DNA of 54,169 nt, taken from NCBI GenBank assembly GCA_902609095.1, contig CACLQQ010000008.1, positions 1 to 54,169 on the forward strand, read 5' to 3'. The stretch's first letter is position 1; every line of letters starts with the position of its first letter. The notes beneath the pieces were generated by a model. That model saw only the letters and a list, made by a program, of their open reading frames with translations, was not told the DNA's origin and made no database searches. Origin of the DNA: an uncultured Bacteroidota bacterium. GTDB lineage: Bacteria; Bacteroidota; Bacteroidia; Chitinophagales; Saprospiraceae. The position numbers and the translations under genes were made by a program. This document shows positions 26,695 to 35,279 of the stretch, piece after piece.

Positions 26695-27061
26695 AACTCA
26701 GGCTATACATATAAAGTCTGATACGCAGTTGATTACTGACGCCCCAACCGATAATAATGGTAAGGGAGAGGCTTTTTCACCAACAGATCTAGTTGCTACA
26801 GCATTAGCTAGCTGTATGATTACTATCATAGGTATAAAAGCACGTAATAAGGGAATTAATATAGATGGAATTGATTCGGAAATCACTAAAGTGATGTCTC
26901 CAAACCCAAGAAGGATATCTGAAATCATCATTAGTCTAAAAATACCAAATAGCGATATCAGCAGTGAAGATCAAAAGCTATTGGAAAAGGTTGCATTAAC
27001 ATGCCCAGTAGCTTTGTCATTACATCCAGATGTAAAACAAACGATAACCTTTAATTGGTAA
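26657..27061 (+). CDS. OsmC-family peroxiredoxin-like protein
   Basis: This small cytoplasmic protein of 134 residues belongs to the OsmC/Ohr fold, which reduces organic hydroperoxides or acts on related thiol substrates. The two conserved cysteines are in LASCMITIIGIKARN (first helix) and VALTCPVALSLHPDV (second). Length and motif order match the YhfA/OsmC branch rather than Ohr. Its ATG lies within the end of phoH, so the two are translationally coupled. aroA follows 12 bases after its stop. Confidence 0.85.
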   Translation: MATAKVHYQGNLRTQAIHIKSDTQLITDAPTDNNGKGEAFSPTDLVATALASCMITIIGIKARNKGINIDGIDSEITKVMSPNPRRISEIIISLKIPNSDISSEDQKLLEKVALTCPVALSLHPDVKQTITFNW

Positions 27062-27073
27062 GATAAGTTGAAT

Positions 27074-28327
27074 ATGAGTGTCATCAGAGTCTCACATCCT
27101 ACTGGGATCATAAATGGAAAAATCAAACTCGATGGTTCTAAAAGTATCAGTAATAGGGCATTAATTATCAGGGCACTCTCTGGTAAAAAATTTGACATCA
27201 AGAAACTCTCTAAAAGTGATGATTCACAAGTGCTCCAGAAGTTGTTGGATGCAAAGGATATCAAAGAATATGACGTTCATCACGCAGGCACATCATTTAG
27301 ATTCCTTACAGCATATTTAGCCATAAATAAAGGAAAGCAAATATTGACTGGTTCAAGTAGGATGAAACAAAGACCCATCGGACCATTGGTGGATGCGCTT
27401 CGTCAGCTTGGCTGTCAAATCCAATATTTAGAAAAAGAAGGTTGCCCACCACTAAAAATAGGAAAGCCAAAAGGATTAAGTGATGCTTACAAAGTGAGCG
27501 TAGATGCAGGAATCAGTAGTCAATACATCAGTGCTCTATTACTTATAGCCCCAACTTTACCAAAAGGGATGAAACTCAATCTAAAAGGGGATTTAGTGTC
27601 AGAATCATATCTCAATATGACTCTTAAAACCTTAGTAGAATTTGGAATATCATATGATAAAAAAGGGCAAGTAATTACAATCCCTCCTCAAAAGTACAAG
27701 GCAAAAGAATTTACCATTGAGGCTGACTGGTCTGCGAGCTCATATTATTACTCAATGGTAGCGTTGGCTAAAAAAGGTATAGTCACCTTAAAAGGATTGT
27801 TCGAAGATAGTGTTCAAGGTGATGCTGCTATGATTGGTATCGGCCGTATGTTAGGGATTAACTCTGAATGGGATGATGGTAAAGTCACGCTCACAAAAGG
27901 GGAACATAGTGCTATATCCTTGGATTACGACTTCATTAATCAACCAGACCTGGCTCAAACTATTGCTGTTATCTGCGCTGCGAACGGAATCCAAGGTCAA
28001 TTTACAGGATTAAAAACCCTTAGAATAAAAGAAACCGATAGGATTGCAGCATTAGATCAAGAATTGTATAAAGTTCAAAGCTCATTTAAGCTAAAGGGCA
28101 AGAAACATAATGCCGAGTTTTATGGGATCGGTTCAAAAATCTCTTTTACAGATAAGATTGTAAGATTCGAAACCTACAAAGATCATCGGATGGCTATGGC
28201 ATTTGCCCCCTTAGCTCTGCGACATACTATAGAAATTGCTAAACCAGAAGTAGTTAGCAAATCTTACCCTCTATTTTGGGAAGACCTCAAATCGTTAGGA
28301 TTTGTGATTGAACCAGTTGCTTCATAA
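27074..28327 (+). CDS. aroA: 3-phosphoshikimate 1-carboxyvinyltransferase (EPSP synthase)
   Basis: This enzyme joins shikimate-3-phosphate and phosphoenolpyruvate in the shikimate pathway. Signature segments are LDGSKSISNRALIIRALSG, GTSFRFLTAYLA, MKQRPIGPLVDALRQLG, DAGISSQYISALLLIAP, LRIKETDRIAALDQEL and KDHRMAMAFAPLAL. The length of about 417 residues is normal. The ATG at 27074 is chosen over the in-frame TTG at 27068. It ends a plus-strand run phoH-osmC-aroA with minimal spacing. Its 3' end overlaps the convergent OmpA gene by 64 bases. Confidence 0.95.
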   Translation: MSVIRVSHPTGIINGKIKLDGSKSISNRALIIRALSGKKFDIKKLSKSDDSQVLQKLLDAKDIKEYDVHHAGTSFRFLTAYLAINKGKQILTGSSRMKQRPIGPLVDALRQLGCQIQYLEKEGCPPLKIGKPKGLSDAYKVSVDAGISSQYISALLLIAPTLPKGMKLNLKGDLVSESYLNMTLKTLVEFGISYDKKGQVITIPPQKYKAKEFTIEADWSASSYYYSMVALAKKGIVTLKGLFEDSVQGDAAMIGIGRMLGINSEWDDGKVTLTKGEHSAISLDYDFINQPDLAQTIAVICAANGIQGQFTGLKTLRIKETDRIAALDQELYKVQSSFKLKGKKHNAEFYGIGSKISFTDKIVRFETYKDHRMAMAFAPLALRHTIEIAKPEVVSKSYPLFWEDLKSLGFVIEPVAS

Positions 28328-29526
28328 TAATCTAGACTTAATATTTTGATTTCTACTCGCTGATTTTTTTTGCGAGCCTCCATGTCATACATATCATTAG
28401 CTACGATAGGCTTACGCTTACCATAACCTCGGTACTTCAATCTCTTGGGTGAGATTCCTTTCCTACTCAGATATAAAGCAACCTGTTTTGCCCGATTCGT
28501 TGACAGTTTATCACAATCTCTTGGACTTGGGATGGTATTCGTATGACCGCCAATCTCTACGAGAATGTTTCTATTTTCTTTTAAGAAATCATAAACCTCA
28601 TCAAGTACTTCATCTGATTCTGGCTCTATTGTTGATGAATTGGCTGCAAAATAGAGATTCTCTATTCTGATCGTTTGTCCTTTTTTTACCGTATTGGGAT
28701 CAAGCTTCTGAAGTAATTTATTCTTCATTGGAGCATTATTTATCGCTACAGTTTCTGTTACTTGAGGTTCAGTAGCAGTGGTTGTTTCTTGAGTGAACTG
28801 TAGCTCAACAATAGTATCAACTTTCTTTGCAGGTAAATCCTTTTTTTCAACAGCTAATGGATTATCTCCTGGGCAAGGCACCTGCTTAAAAACTGAAGCA
28901 TTATCCACGAGCAAATGTCCATTGTAAGGAATCAATACAGGAACCTCATAAAATGCCTCCAAGGTAATGTAATTCAAATTTCTACCTGGTGCTATCTCAA
29001 ATTGGAAGGTTTCCCAATCATTATTATCAACTACTTGAGACTCACCTATTAATTCTTGTCGTCCACATACTCCAGTTCCTCCCCATATCCTTAGGACAGT
29101 TGGCTCAGTGTAGTTTTCTACTCTATCAGTAACTCTGGACTTACTTACATAATAAGGAGAGCGAGCTAAATCAACAGAAAATTCATAACATTTTCCTTCC
29201 TGTATCGGAGTTTCTATGCGCTGAGATACAGACTCCCACGAATCATTATCCCTGACCACCATTCCTAAATATGTTCTTCCTTCTGACGGATTTAAATTGA
29301 CCTCCCAAGCATTTATAGGATGCAGATCGGCAGGACTTTCACTTGGGAATTGCAGATCTCCACAATCATACCAACCACGTATGCCAATGTTTTGCAATGG
29401 GTCACCTTTATGCGGCAACCCTTCAAAGGAAGGATTCTTAAGCTCAATGATATCATCATACTGGGCTAATAGGCCCGAAAATCCTGGAAAAACTAAAAAT
29501 AGAATGAATAACTCTCTCATTACCAT
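28264..29526 (-). CDS. OmpA-family outer membrane protein with N-terminal jellyroll domain
   Basis: It has 420 residues. A signal peptide (RELFILFLVFPGFSGLLAQ) is followed by a galactose-binding-like beta-jellyroll (about residues 25-210, with NPSFEGLPHKGDP and DNDSWESVSQRI). A low-complexity linker follows, then a C-terminal OmpA domain that binds peptidoglycan (IENLYFAANSSTIEPES, VEIGGHTNT, LSTNRAKQVALYL, YRGYGKRKPIV). It probably sits in the outer membrane or periplasm as an anchor. Two ATGs, at 29526 and 29520, are equally possible starts. The last ~24 residues after the OmpA fold lie in the overlap with aroA and may be non-functional. Confidence 0.85.
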   Translation of the reverse strand: MVMRELFILFLVFPGFSGLLAQYDDIIELKNPSFEGLPHKGDPLQNIGIRGWYDCGDLQFPSESPADLHPINAWEVNLNPSEGRTYLGMVVRDNDSWESVSQRIETPIQEGKCYEFSVDLARSPYYVSKSRVTDRVENYTEPTVLRIWGGTGVCGRQELIGESQVVDNNDWETFQFEIAPGRNLNYITLEAFYEVPVLIPYNGHLLVDNASVFKQVPCPGDNPLAVEKKDLPAKKVDTIVELQFTQETTTATEPQVTETVAINNAPMKNKLLQKLDPNTVKKGQTIRIENLYFAANSSTIEPESDEVLDEVYDFLKENRNILVEIGGHTNTIPSPRDCDKLSTNRAKQVALYLSRKGISPKRLKYRGYGKRKPIVANDMYDMEARKKNQRVEIKILSLDYYEATGSITNPNDLRSSQNRG

Positions 29527-29617
29527 GGTACTCTCTAACCAAAATAATTGAATTCGTTAAGAAATACCATGATCAGAACGTCAAAAACTCTTTGACCACT
29601 CTTAATAAAAGCATAAT

Positions 29618-29944
29618 TTATTCACCTACAGGCGCTAATTCTACTTTTAGACCATCTATTTCTTCGGTTATTTTTATTTGGCAGCCTAAGCGACTGTTGT
29701 CTTCGACGAAAAAAGCTTGATCTAACATGTCTTCTTCATCACCAGAAGGATCGGACAACTCATGGTCTGTATGCACATACATATGACATGAAGCACAAAG
29801 TGCCATCCCACCACATGTTCCCTCAACGGGCAGTTCATAAGAGCGACATATCTCCATGAGATTAAAGTTCATGTCAGTAGGAGCCTCCAACTGATGCTCC
29901 TCTTCCTCTCTATCTATTACTGTTATGTTCACTGTATCTTTCAA
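29618..29944 (-). CDS. 2Fe-2S ferredoxin (adrenodoxin type)
   Basis: It has 108 residues with the adrenodoxin-type cluster ligands C44, C50, C53 and C88 (GTCGGMALCASC and RLGCQI). It is a low-potential electron carrier. It lies 21 bases downstream of a ferredoxin-NADP reductase gene on the same strand, so the two probably form an electron-transfer pair. Sulfite reductase, encoded close by, is a plausible but unproven client, as are other ferredoxin-dependent enzymes. Confidence 0.92.
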   Translation of the reverse strand: MKDTVNITVIDREEEEHQLEAPTDMNFNLMEICRSYELPVEGTCGGMALCASCHMYVHTDHELSDPSGDEEDMLDQAFFVEDNSRLGCQIKITEEIDGLKVELAPVGE

Positions 29945-29965
29945 TTCAGTATTCTTTGTAATCCC

Positions 29966-30988
29966 TTAAGCCTTTACAGTCTCTTCAAATCCGTTCACAC
30001 CTGCCACAGTTGTATACTTGAAACTAAGTTTTGCATCAGGGTATATATATTTGAAAGCTGATTGAACCATTAAAGTTCCTTCATGAAATCCGCACAGAAT
30101 CAGTTTGAGCTTACCCTCATACGTATTAATATCTCCGATGGCATATATACCTGGCACATTAGTACTATAGTCCTTAGTGTCTACTTCTATCGCATTCTTA
30201 TTGATGTTTAGCCCCCATTCTGCTATCGGACCTAACTTAGGTGTAAGTCCAAACAGTGGAATAAAATTATCTACCGGCTTAATAAATTCTCCTTCTGCCT
30301 TAGATTTAATCACAACCTCTTTTAAAACACCATTTCCTTTGACACCAATAGCTTGTGCTTCAGTTATGAGATTTACTTTATTTGACTTGGCTAATTCCAT
30401 CACCTTATCAACAGAGTCTAAAGCCCCTCTGAATGAAGTTCTCCTATGAATCAGTATAACCTCCTTAGCTATGTTAGATAATTCTATAGTCCAATCTAAG
30501 GCACTATCTCCTCCTCCAGCGATAAGCAAGTTTTTATCTCTAAACTTTTCTGGATCCTTAACCATATAGTCTACCCCCTTGTCTTCGAATTGCTCGATAT
30601 CCGGAATAGGTGGTTTACGTGGCTCAAAGCATCCTAAGCCTGCTGCTATGGCTATAACTGGAGTTTGTATTTTAGTCCCTCTATTGGTCGTGAGTTGATA
30701 CATTTTCTCTCCAACCTGCTCTATGCTTTCTGCTCGCTCTCCTAATGTGAATCCAGGCTTGAATGGTTCGATTTGCTCCATCAGGTTATCTACCAACTCT
30801 CCAGCCAATACACTCGGATATCCTGGTATATCATAAATAGGCTTCTTAGGATATATCTCTGATAACTGCCCACCTGGCATAGGCAATGCATCCACTAAGT
30901 GGCATTTGAGTTTTAGTAATCCAGCTTCGAATACTGTAAACAATCCAACTGGACCTGCTCCAATAATTAAAATATCTGTTTGTATCAT
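29966..30988 (-). CDS. Ferredoxin-NADP reductase, thioredoxin-reductase-like type
   Basis: This 340-residue flavoprotein transfers electrons between NADPH and ferredoxin. It has the FAD-binding fingerprint IIGAGPVGLFTVFEAG at the N-terminus, a NADP-binding fold (LIAGGGDSALDWTIEL) and the C-terminal GIYAIGDINTYEGKLKLILCGFHEG. The CxxC pair of true thioredoxin reductase is absent, which identifies it as the TrxR-like FNR seen in Firmicutes and Bacteroidota. It is first in a two-gene unit with the ferredoxin. A perfect TAnnTTTG box ends 4 bases before its ATG. Confidence 0.93.
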   Translation of the reverse strand: MIQTDILIIGAGPVGLFTVFEAGLLKLKCHLVDALPMPGGQLSEIYPKKPIYDIPGYPSVLAGELVDNLMEQIEPFKPGFTLGERAESIEQVGEKMYQLTTNRGTKIQTPVIAIAAGLGCFEPRKPPIPDIEQFEDKGVDYMVKDPEKFRDKNLLIAGGGDSALDWTIELSNIAKEVILIHRRTSFRGALDSVDKVMELAKSNKVNLITEAQAIGVKGNGVLKEVVIKSKAEGEFIKPVDNFIPLFGLTPKLGPIAEWGLNINKNAIEVDTKDYSTNVPGIYAIGDINTYEGKLKLILCGFHEGTLMVQSAFKYIYPDAKLSFKYTTVAGVNGFEETVKA

Positions 30989-30992
30989 GGCG

Positions 30993-31000
30993 CAAAAATA
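30993..31000 (-). promoter_or_regulatory. -7 promoter element of the FNR gene (TATTTTTG), predicting a leaderless mRNA
   Basis: On the minus strand TATTTTTG is followed by CGCC and then the ATG at 30988. The element is a perfect TAnnTTTG match, and its spacing puts the expected transcription start at the A of ATG. A clear -33 box is not evident. Confidence 0.5.
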
Positions 31001-31067
31001 TTTCTTTTAAAAACTAATTGACTTTATTAATTGACTCTATTCTCCTAAGTAGTTGGTGATCCTTGTA

Positions 31068-31741
31068 TTACAGGTGAATTTCACACTCGGTTTTATCCGA
31101 ATTGGCCCACCTTCCTGAACGACCTTGCCCTTTCAGCGTACAGTGTGTACATCCTACAGAATCAAAACCTTTTAGTTTCGGAGGGTGGGGAGGAATCTCC
31201 TTATCAGCAAGAAACATATCGAACTGCATAGCACTGGTATCAATGTTTGGGTGGATCTTAATGATATCCTCTCTTCGCTAGAAGATATTGAGGTTCTCTC
31301 TAAAAGGTGTTTGATTCATTAATAAACCAGAAACCCATATTTCTTATTTGCCTTTTAGGGTTCAAAATGTTTGACTTTGTTGATATGACGGTATTTATCT
31401 GTATCAGACTTCCACAGTTTAACCTCTCTTGCCATAGTATTATCTTCAACTGAGGGTAATATATGTACTATGTTGAGCCCCAACCTTTCAGTGAGAGTTT
31501 GTTTATATCCGATCGCTTTCGTAAAACAAAAGCTGGTGTCTATTAAGTATATCGGATGCCCTGGGGCCGCTTTACTTACCATGCCTATCAATATACCTGA
31601 TGTAGTCCCAAAAGATGACGTCACTAAGATATCGTCATGATCAAAGTCTTGAAAAACCTTCTTAAGCCTTTGGATTGGATTAAGCTTCTGGTAGACTTTA
31701 TTTAGCTCTTCTAATTCTATATCTGTTATCTCCGCTATCAT
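31068..31741 (-). pseudogene. cysH: Decayed phosphoadenylyl-sulfate / adenylyl-sulfate reductase
   Basis: CysH reduces activated sulfate to sulfite. The first 128 codons (31355-31741) are open and contain VTSSFGTTSGIL, the PP-loop, and IYLIDTSFCF. The rest is recognisable but broken: a TAA after KHFEP, a frame change near 31310-31325 in the segment equivalent to LMNQTPFRENLNIF, and a TAG right after it (about 31279). The C-terminal signature VGCTHCTLKGQGRSGRW...TECEIHL then runs to the TAA at 31068. In the final motif glycine is replaced by glutamate (CEIH for CGIH). The start ATG overlaps the upstream cysG stop as ATGA, so it was the last gene of the operon. Three lesions make sequencing error an unlikely full explanation. 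Confidence 0.88.
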
Positions 31742-32310
31742 ATTTCAATCAATGTTTTAGTAAGCTTATTCAACTCTTTTACCTTATACTCGAAATTTCC
31801 TTTCAATTGATCTCTGAATATTTTGAGATGCTCTAATAAATCATTCGTCTCAGAAGGAAAGACATCTTCTAATAATTGTCTGAATCTTTTAGAAAAGGTT
31901 GGTGACTTGCCATTAGTTGAAATAGCAATTTTCAGATCTCCTCTGGTTACAATAGAGCCCATGTAGAAGTCACAGAGATTTGGGGTATCAGCGACATTAA
32001 TGATTTTCCCTCGTTCATTAGCAGCCTTATATACCTGCATATTGACATCATTGAAATTAGTAGTGGCCATGACTAAGTCTGCGTCTTCAATATCTTCAGG
32101 CTCAAATGCCTTAGTTCGAATTGTGATCGAATAAGGGTACTGTTCGATTAATTCAGATACCTCCTCACTAAACCATGTAGCTAATACTATAATACTGGCG
32201 TTAGGACTGCTCTCCAAAATGAAATGCAATTTTTCTAAGCCGACTTCGCCAACTCCGACGATAAGCATCTTTAACTTATCGAGTCTAAAGAATACCGGAT
32301 ATAATTGATT
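31738..32310 (-). pseudogene. Precorrin-2 dehydrogenase / sirohydrochlorin ferrochelatase (CysG N-domain type), start codon lost
   Basis: This enzyme oxidises precorrin-2 and inserts iron to make siroheme, the cofactor of sulfite reductase. The frame has a Rossmann motif GVGEVGLEKL, then ATTNFNDVN, INVADTPNLCDFY and AISTNGKSPTFSKRFRQLLE, all typical. Coding similarity begins at the codons NQLYPVFFRLDKLK from 32310. The codon in the expected start position (32313-32311) is TAG and no ATG, GTG or TTG precedes it. An internal ATG at 32268 would give a 176-residue protein lacking the first beta strand but keeping the glycine motif. It may still be partly functional, so the pseudogene label is provisional. 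Confidence 0.65.
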
Positions 32311-32315
32311 CTAAC

Positions 32316-33063
32316 CTATAACCATTCTGACATAGCATATGAATGGATAAAATCTTGATGCAAAGCCACTACAACGCCAACTATTATAATTCCTGGACCG
32401 GTAATTTTAAGGCCTTCCCTGAACTCAAATACAGTTCCTGGATGAACTTTTTCTTCCTCTTTAGATCCATTTTCGATGATCATCATCGGTACATAACCCC
32501 TGCCTGACTCCATTAGTAACTGAGCAATCTGCTGAAGTTTACGAATGGCCATTAGGATCACCAATGTAGCATCAGTACTTACCGCTTTTTTTACATCTGA
32601 CGAGAGCTGATGATTCTTAGTTGTTCCAGTCAGCACCCAAAAACTCTCTGAAATATTACGAAGAGTTAGAGGCACTCCCTGCAATCCAGCTAAGGAAGTC
32701 ACACTTGATATCCCAGGAATGACTTCAACATTTACATTTCTTCCCTCTAAGAATAATTGCTCTTCATGACCCCGGCCAAAAAATAAATGGATCTCCCCCT
32801 TTAAGTCTTACCACATTTTGATATTGCAATGCCTTTTGATAAATCAGCGCATTAATATCGGCTTGTTTCAAACTATGCGTTTCACATCTTTTACCAACGT
32901 ATATTAGCTCGGCATGATCCGGTGCCTCTTCTAATAATTCCAATGATGACAGCGCATCGTACAGGACGACATTTGCCTTTTGGATAGCTTTCAATACTTT
33001 CACGCTGATAAGTTCTGAATCTCCTGGACCAGCACTAACTAAACTTACTAATGATTCTACCAT
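32316..33063 (-). pseudogene. cobA: Uroporphyrinogen-III C-methyltransferase, frameshifted
   Basis: SUMT methylates uroporphyrinogen III twice to precorrin-2, the first step to siroheme. The N-terminal half (32764-33063) has LVSAGPGDSELISVKVLKAI and VVRLKGGDPFIF. The C-terminal half (32316-32702 and a little before it) resumes as GRGHEEQLFLEG, VIPGISSVTSLAGLQGVPLT and SESFWVLTGTT. The two are joined exactly if one base is removed from the T6 run (plus-strand A6 at 32778-32783). The single-base change in a homopolymer could be natural or an assembly error; apart from it the gene looks normal. It starts 3 bases after the sulfite reductase stop. Confidence 0.85.
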
Positions 33064-33066
33064 ATT

Positions 33067-35194
33067 CTAAGCTTTATAATAACTTTCGACTATTTCTTTA
33101 TCTGCTCCATCATTAGCTTGCTGACTGTTACGATAGTCAATGATCAAATTCAAGAAGTGCTCCGCATCAATCAGTTGTTGTTCTGCAAATACTTGAGTGA
33201 GCTCTTGTTTATTGATAGCCAACGCCTTCTCCTTATAATTATAATCTAGTGAAATCTTGCCAAGATCAACAATTTCTTTTTGAAAGTCAGATATAATTTT
33301 TCTGTGAGTATTACATGCAATATCCTCAGAGAGAAGTATAGCTTTAGCTCCAACAACATAGGTGGCATAGGTATAATAAATTCCATCTGCATAATGCCCA
33401 GCAGCTACAGATTCTTTGGCGCTTACCAGTTTTTCTTTAGCATCATTTATAATAGTTCCAACCATATCCAGAATCGCTCCAGCACATTCACCAATACCAA
33501 TGGCTTGTTGATATAGATGGTCTTGACCCCAATCCATTAGATCGGTGTCTGTCAAGTCTTCAACAATAGCAAGAGGTTTAAGTAGGTTATAAAAGAATTT
33601 TTTGCCACCTACTCTCTCATAATAATGATTGAAACACTCTCCTTCCAATCCTTGCTCTAAGAAGTGGTCTAAGATATACCTAACACTGTCTGGAGTTCGC
33701 TTTGCAGGAATCTTGATTACTTTGTCGGCAATGTAAGGTTTACCTGACGGATCAACCCCTCCCCCTATTACAATCTGCATTGCAGGAATTACTTTGTCTT
33801 TCTTTTTAATCGAACTACCGTGAAATCCAATGTTTCCAATCATATGCTGCCCACATGCATTCATGCAACCGCTAATCTTAATCTTGATATGCTTATCTGC
33901 AATTAGTTCAGGGTATTCATCAGTAGGCATACTTTCCAGCACTCCGGATAATCCAGTACTGTTCGTTACTCCCAGATTACAAGTATCCGTTCCTGAACAT
34001 GCCGTTATATCCGCTACAGAATCATAACCTGGTTCTGCAAAGCCATAACGGTTTAAAACAGTAACCAAGTGATCTTCATGGACATACTTAAGTAGGATGT
34101 TCTGATTGATGGTCAGCCTGATATCATCTGCCGCATATTTCTTAACGATCCCAGCTAAATATCTCGCCTTCTCACTGGATAGGTCTCCTAAGAAAACTTT
34201 AATAAATATTCCAAAATATCCTTTCTGCCTTTGTTCGAAAGTATTAGTGGCTAACCATAAATCATACTTGTACTGATTTTTGGGAACCGTGACATTAGGC
34301 TCAAAATGTTCTACAGTTTGAGCGGGATCAGGTAATTCTTTAACTGGATAGCTTTGGGTCTTAATTGCTAATCGTTCTGTCTCCACTAATTGCTTAAACT
34401 TTTCAACTCCAATCTTCTTGATCAAAAATTTAAGACGAGCCTTGTGTCTTTTTTCTCGCTCTCCATGACGATCAAAAACTCTGAGGGCAGCCTCCATAAA
34501 TGGAATTACGTATTCTCCAGGTAAAAACTCAAAAGCCGTTTGAGCAAATAAGGCTTGCGCCCCCTAATCCACCACCAACTACTACCTTAAACCCTTCTAC
34601 CCCATCGACTGCGACTGGGATGAATCCAAAGTCATGCATAAAAGTCAGGGCATTGTCATGAATACTACTAGAGAATGCAGGCTTGATTTTACGGCCCATC
34701 TCTTGGCATATAGGGTTCCGGATAAAATAATGGGCGGTAACGTGAGCATATGGTGACACATCAAAAGGCTCATTTGTATCAATCCCCGCTTCAGCTGAGG
34801 CAGTTACGTTTCTAACCGTATTACCACATGCTTCACGAGCGGTTATACTTTTCTCAGCAAGTGCAGTCCAAACTGCAGGAGAATCATCAAGCTTAACATA
34901 GTGTAGTTGTATGTCCTGTCGGGTAGTAATATGCAGATTACCCGTTGCATATTTATCAGATACATCAGCGATACGCACTAACTGTTCGGCAGTTAGACTT
35001 CCGAAAGGAATCTTACTTCTAAACATCTGGACACCTAATTCCCTCTGCCCATAGATCCCTCTGGTCAATCTATACAGCTTAAATCGCTCTTCATCAATCT
35101 GTCCATTTTTAAATTTTTGTATCCTCTCCTCCAATTCATTAATGTCTTTTTCATCTTCTGGCGCGATGGTTAGTGCATCATGTGTTAAACTCAT
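33067..35194 (-). pseudogene. Sulfite reductase hemoprotein with C-terminal helical (HEPN-like) extension, frameshifted
   Basis: This enzyme reduces sulfite to sulfide using siroheme and a 4Fe-4S cluster. The first part (34529-35194) contains the substrate-binding repeat with NLHITTRQDIQLHYV and ends VVVGGGLG. The second (33067-34497) contains the cluster and siroheme ligands TACSGTDTC and SGCMNACGQH. About 140 mostly helical residues follow, of the HEPN-like type often attached to Bacteroidota sulfite reductases. Removing one base from the G5 run (plus-strand C5 at 34560-34564) rejoins them as GGGLGAQALFAQTAFEFLPGE. The start ATG is at 35194, only 20 nt beyond the attenuator terminator. It is the first gene of the sulfur operon. 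Confidence 0.88.
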
Positions 35195-35213
35195 CTGATT
35201 TATTTATTTACAT

Positions 35214-35245
35214 AAAAAAAGGCCTATCAAAAACTTGACAGACCT
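35214..35245 (-). terminator. Attenuator terminator in front of the sulfite reductase gene
   Basis: On the minus strand, arm AGGTCTGTCAA (35245-35235) pairs over 11 positions, including G-U pairs, with TTGATAGGCCT (35230-35220) around a 4-base loop. Seven U residues (35220-35214) follow. It ends 20 bases before the operon's first ATG, so transcription must read through it to express the genes. The 5' arm can pair alternatively with the upstream segment at 35265-35273. Confidence 0.85.
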
Positions 35246-35273
35246 GCTTATTAATATAATGACTCCTATCAAG
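35234..35273 (-). promoter_or_regulatory. Antiterminator hairpin of the cysteine attenuator
   Basis: Segment CUUGAUAGG (35273-35265) is nearly a copy of the terminator 3' arm. It can form 9 consecutive pairs with CUGUCAAG and its flanking U (35242-35234), which removes the terminator 5' arm. The overlapping segment UAGGAGUC (35268-35261) can also pair over 8 positions with GACUUCUA (35322-35315) inside the leader peptide gene. The four segments thus have the mutually exclusive 1:2, 2:3, 3:4 logic of an amino-acid attenuator. Confidence 0.7.
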
Positions 35274-35279
35274 ACATAA

